Shown here: in pieces, positions 6,679 through 9,075 of the stretch
Numbering within the stretch: the stretch's first letter is position 1
How the letters are laid out: each line of letters opens with the position of its first letter
Notes under the pieces: generated by a model
What the model was told of the DNA's origin: nothing
The model's database searches: none
Seen by the model: only the letters and a program-made list of their open reading frames with translations
Assembly: GCA_016190205.1 (NCBI GenBank)
Contig: JACPQZ010000016.1
Coordinates: 1-9,075, forward strand
From: Candidatus Omnitrophota bacterium
GTDB taxonomy: Bacteria > Omnitrophota > JACPQZ01
Direction: 5' to 3'
DNA length: 9,075 nucleotides
Program-made: the position numbers and the translations under genes

Positions 6679-7379
6679 TTAAGCCAATATGATAACAGAA
6701 TTCCGAGTTCATATAAAAGGATCATTGGGATGGCCACCAGGCACTGGCTCACCACGTCCGGCGGAGTCACGATGGCAGCCACGATAAAGATGGCCACAAT
6801 GACGGGCGCCCTTTTCTGCCTCAAAAAGGCCGGGGTCACAATACCGATCCGGCTCAAGACCACCAAAAGAACCGGCAGCTCAAACACAATACCAAAGACC
6901 AAGAGCATCGCCCCGACGAACGAAAGATACCGATCGGCAGAGAGCATGGGCTCGATGACGCTCCCCCCGAACCCCATGAGAAACTTAAGCCCCACCGGGA
7001 CAGCCAAAAAAAACGCAAAGGCTACCCCCAGGGCGAAAAAGAGGACCACCGCCCAGACAGAGGCCCCCACCAAGCGGCGCTCCCGGTCCTTAAGCGCGGG
7101 CCAAACAAAGGCGCCAGCGTGATAAAGCACGAGGGGCATCGACAGGATCAGGCCCCCCATGAAAGCCACCTTGAGTCTTGCCACAAAGGCCTCGGAAGGA
7201 CCGATAAAAACGAGCCGAGGGACCGGCCGCGCCAGGTACATGAGCAGCGGATCGGCCCAATAAAACAGGACCATGGATAGAACTGCCACAGACCCCACCG
7301 ACCAAAGGAGATGCCGCCTGAGCTCGCGCAGGTGCTCCAGGACCGGCATCTTCTTTTCATTCGTGTCCGCTGGCATCAT
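6663..7379 (-). CDS. tatC: Sec-independent (twin-arginine) translocase subunit TatC
   Basis: TatC is the membrane receptor that binds twin-arginine signal peptides and nucleates the Tat export channel. The 238-residue product has six membrane helices and the family hallmarks: EHLRELRRHLL at the N-terminus (E19, matching E. coli Glu15), AFVWPALKDRERR (F91 and E100, matching Phe94 and Glu103), VFELP (E167, matching Glu170) and TPPDVVSQ before the last helices. The ATG at 7379 overlaps the small Tat gene by 23 bases. An in-frame GTG at 7394 has AAGGAG shortly upstream and would add five residues, so the start is not certain. The last four residues and the stop codon come from the heptanucleotide array, suggesting the natural C-terminus was altered by it. 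The likely local substrate is the Rieske protein encoded next. Confidence 0.95.
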   Translation of the reverse strand: MMPADTNEKKMPVLEHLRELRRHLLWSVGSVAVLSMVLFYWADPLLMYLARPVPRLVFIGPSEAFVARLKVAFMGGLILSMPLVLYHAGAFVWPALKDRERRLVGASVWAVVLFFALGVAFAFFLAVPVGLKFLMGFGGSVIEPMLSADRYLSFVGAMLLVFGIVFELPVLLVVLSRIGIVTPAFLRQKRAPVIVAIFIVAAIVTPPDVVSQCLVAIPMILLYELGILLSYWLKSRGA

Positions 7380-7533
7380 GATCTTTTTCGTCACGGAGCT
7401 CCTTTCCGAGAGACTTGAGCTCCCGTATGAGCTTTCCGGCACTGCGGGCAAGCTCTGGAAAACGGTCCGGCCCCAGGACGATGAGCGCGACCACCAAGAT
7501 AAGAACAACTTCCCAAAAACCGATCCCGAACAT
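7357..7533 (-). CDS. tatA: Small Tat translocase subunit, TatA/TatB family (58 residues)
   Basis: This 58-residue protein is the pore-forming or adaptor partner of TatC in export of folded proteins. It has one N-terminal membrane helix (about 7-20), then the hinge GPDRFPELAR (21-30), and an amphipathic, charged helix (about 25-50). The opening MFGIGFWEVVLILVVALIVLG fits the family, with a Glu at position 8. A Glu here is typical of TatB, whereas TatA usually has a polar residue at this place, so either assignment or a dual-function protein is possible. TatA and TatB proteins are commonly longer, so this one lacks most of the C-terminal tail. It starts 4 bp after the stop of the prenyl synthase gene, and its end overlaps the tatC start. 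The translation was read by hand; all 59 codons are open and end in TGA. Confidence 0.9.
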   Translation of the reverse strand: MFGIGFWEVVLILVVALIVLGPDRFPELARSAGKLIRELKSLGKELRDEKDHDASGHE

Positions 7534-7537
7534 AAGT

Positions 7538-8548
7538 TTAGTACCGCCTCATCACGGCAAAATCGGCCATGCGGGCAAGATGCTCTTTAATAGGACCATT
7601 CCGGCTAAGACCGTCCAGCTCCATCCGGGCGCGATCGCGGTACGCGTAGGCCCGCTCCCGCGCGTACTCGAACGCCCCCGAGCGCTCGAGTTCCGCGCGC
7701 ACGGTCTTCAGGCGCTCAGGCGGTGCCAAGTCTAGTATCTCGCCAAACCGCCGCCGGACCCCATGATCCTGCCGCAAATGAAAGATGAGGGGAAGCGTCA
7801 CGAGACTGTTCGAGACATCCAATCCCATTTCCTTGCCGGTCAGATCCGGGTCCCCTTCCAGATCCAAACAATCGTCCACAATTTGAAACCCGACGCCCAG
7901 ACTAAGCCCGAACTCAAAGAGCCGCTGCGCATCTGCCCGGCTCAAACCCCCCAAGATTCCCCCCGCCCCGCAGCAGGCAGCTATCAAAGACGCGGTTTTC
8001 TCTTCGAGAATCTTGAGATATTCCTGCTCTGCGAGATCCAAGGCTCCTGTCCGCAGGACCTCGCGTATCTCCCCTTGGCACATCGACACCGCGGCTTGAG
8101 AAAATAACGCCGACACGGCCCCGGACCCAAGGTCCGAAATCATCCCGAAGGCCTTGGCATACAGGAGATCGCCCGCCAGAATTCCCACCCGGTTATTCCA
8201 TTTCTTGTGGAGCGTCGCCTGCTTACGCCTCAAGTCCGAATCGTCGATAATGTCGTCGTGCACCAGGCTCGCGCTGTGGAGGAGTTCCGCGGCGCAGGCA
8301 AGGGCGATGTCTTTGCCCCCAGCCGCCGCGCCGAGATAGGAACACAAAAGCACAAGCGCCGGGCGCAAACGCTTCCGGCTCGCAAGGGCTAAGTCCCGCG
8401 TGACCGCCCCCACCGGCTCGGGGATGCCTTTGAGAAACCGGGCATAGAGTTCGTCGGACTGCTTGAGGGCGTCCGCGACAGGCGCGTAGATCACTTCCAG
8501 GGTATCCGGGCGCTTCATATCAGTACAACCGTTAAGGCGCTCATGCAT
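7538..8548 (-). CDS. Trans-polyprenyl diphosphate synthase (quinone side chain)
   Basis: This enzyme condenses isopentenyl diphosphate onto an allylic diphosphate to build the long prenyl tail of a respiratory quinone. The 336-residue length fits the family. Both Asp-rich motifs are present: DDIID at 98-102 (first, substrate-binding) and DDCLD at 225-229 (second). The diphosphate-binding RKRLRP (58-63) replaces the more usual GKRLRP. KTA (184-186) and GKEMGLD (238-244) are also family motifs. The ATG at 8548 is preferred to the one at 8518 because GGGAGAG lies just upstream (8553-8559). The neighbouring UbiE/MenG gene supports a role in quinone rather than carotenoid synthesis. Chain length cannot be read safely from the sequence; octaprenyl and heptaprenyl synthases are both possible. 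Confidence 0.92.
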   Translation of the reverse strand: MHERLNGCTDMKRPDTLEVIYAPVADALKQSDELYARFLKGIPEPVGAVTRDLALASRKRLRPALVLLCSYLGAAAGGKDIALACAAELLHSASLVHDDIIDDSDLRRKQATLHKKWNNRVGILAGDLLYAKAFGMISDLGSGAVSALFSQAAVSMCQGEIREVLRTGALDLAEQEYLKILEEKTASLIAACCGAGGILGGLSRADAQRLFEFGLSLGVGFQIVDDCLDLEGDPDLTGKEMGLDVSNSLVTLPLIFHLRQDHGVRRRFGEILDLAPPERLKTVRAELERSGAFEYARERAYAYRDRARMELDGLSRNGPIKEHLARMADFAVMRRY

Positions 8549-8552
8549 AACA

Positions 8553-8559
8553 CTCTCCC
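8553..8559 (-). promoter_or_regulatory. Shine-Dalgarno of the prenyl synthase gene
   Basis: Minus-strand GGGAGAG lies four bases before the ATG at 8548. It favours that start over the internal ATG at 8518, which has no such signal. Confidence 0.6.
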
Positions 8560-8569
8560 GTCACACGCC

Positions 8570-8660
8570 GGTCATCGGTTATCGGTGATCGGTTATCGCA
8601 AGCAGCAGTTTGATCTTCATCTTTAGATTGCGATCACCGAATACCGATGACCGATCAACG
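8570..8660. repeat. Mirrored heptanucleotide array 5 (between ubiE and the prenyl synthase gene)
   Basis: Thirteen 7-bp steps stay in one phase. Four left units have the form GGTNATC (8570-8597), and four right units are ATCACCG, AATACCG, ATGACCG and ATCAACG (8633-8660). The central 35 bases show little unit similarity. The arms 8569-8591 and 8631-8653 are complementary at 21 of 23 positions, with a 39-base loop. The array ends just before the stop codon of the upstream methyltransferase gene (8671-8673). Confidence 0.88.
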
Positions 8661-8670
8661 AACCCAGCGA

Positions 8671-9075
8671 TCAACTGTGCGGCTTCTGTGCGATGTAGAC
8701 ACCGGCAATCCCGTTGTTGAGGGCAACATAACGCGGGCTGGCAAAGCCCGCCTTAAGAAGCAGTTTTCGAAATTCCGAGGGGTCAAAAAACTCATAAATG
8801 GATTGCGCCAGATAAATGAACGGGTCCTTCGCCCTCCGCAGGAAAAGGCCCACCGCCTTGACATACGTGGCAAGCCAAAAACGGTGCATCTGTCTTAACA
8901 AGACGTTGTGAGGCCGTCCCAGCTCGAGTATAAAAACCTCCCCTCCCGCGTCCAAGACGCGCCGGATCTCCTGAAGCGTTTTTAAGGAAGATTCCATGTT
9001 GCGCATGGCAAAGCCCATCGTGACTAAATCGAACGCGCTATCATGAAATGGGAGCTCCTCTGCCCTGGCCTGCAC
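8671..9075 (-). CDS. ubiE: UbiE/MenG-type quinone C-methyltransferase (N-terminus cut by window edge)
   Basis: This SAM-dependent enzyme methylates the quinone ring late in menaquinone or ubiquinone synthesis. The 134 visible residues are the C-terminal half. They include AEELPFHDSAFDLVTMGFAMRNM, which matches the UbiE region around the AEALPF and GFGLRN motifs, then a VLDAGGEVFILELGRP strand-turn-strand. The segment IYLAQSIYEFFDPSEFRKLLLKAGF and a final NNGIAGVYIAQKP also match the family. The glycine-rich SAM motif lies outside the window, and the first visible codon is not claimed as the start. The menaquinone or ubiquinone substrate cannot be told from this part. It lies upstream of the prenyl synthase, so head-group and tail enzymes sit together. 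Confidence 0.9.
   Translation of the reverse strand: MQARAEELPFHDSAFDLVTMGFAMRNMESSLKTLQEIRRVLDAGGEVFILELGRPHNVLLRQMHRFWLATYVKAVGLFLRRAKDPFIYLAQSIYEFFDPSEFRKLLLKAGFASPRYVALNNGIAGVYIAQKPHS

Noticed and set aside
7380-7508. N-terminal extension of tatC to 7508
   Set aside because: It overlaps the small Tat gene in another frame and precedes the conserved TatC N-terminus with unrelated Ser-rich sequence. Only the short GTG alternative at 7394 remains possible.

Overview
All ten protein genes in this window lie on the minus strand, so the biological reading order runs from base 9075 down to base 1. The window is an aerobic respiration locus from a moderately GC-rich, probably uncultivated, Gram-negative-type bacterium. 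Evidence for that is the lipoprotein signal, the Tat system, a quinol-cytochrome c reductase and a CuA cytochrome c oxidase. The sequence alone does not fix the phylum.

In transcription order the genes are: the C-terminal part of a UbiE/MenG quinone methyltransferase (8671-9075, cut by the window edge); a trans-polyprenyl diphosphate synthase for the quinone tail (7538-8548); a very small TatA/TatB-type gene (7357-7533); tatC (6663-7379); a Rieske iron-sulfur protein with a twin-arginine signal anchor (6016-6582); a cytochrome b6-type protein (5142-5939); a subunit IV-type cytochrome b C-terminal protein (4157-5041); a membrane-anchored octaheme cytochrome c with a long coiled-coil stalk (1418-4030); a cupredoxin-like lipoprotein (613-1407); and the first 202 residues of CuA cytochrome c oxidase subunit II (1-606, cut by the window edge).

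Together they describe one electron path. The quinone is made and methylated, Tat exports the folded Rieske protein, the split cytochrome b complex oxidises quinol, the octaheme subunit and possibly the copper lipoprotein carry electrons, and the oxidase receives them at CuA. The reductase is unusual in three ways. The PEWY motif reads APWY, the position of the b6f heme-ci cysteine is glycine, and both subunit IV and the c-type subunit are much enlarged.

The most striking non-coding signal is in the spacers. Each of the five gaps longer than 60 bp (4031-4156, 5042-5141, 5940-6015, 6583-6662, 8549-8670) holds a degenerate tandem array with a strict 7-bp period. Each array has its own unit sequence. 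In four of the five the units switch to the reverse-complement orientation halfway, giving a long imperfect hairpin. The short gaps (6, 10 and 4 bp) lack them. I do not recognise this as a named element.

No RNA gene, mobile element, CRISPR array, convincing promoter or rho-independent terminator was found. No gene-free stretch exceeds 300 bases; the largest gap is about 126 bp.
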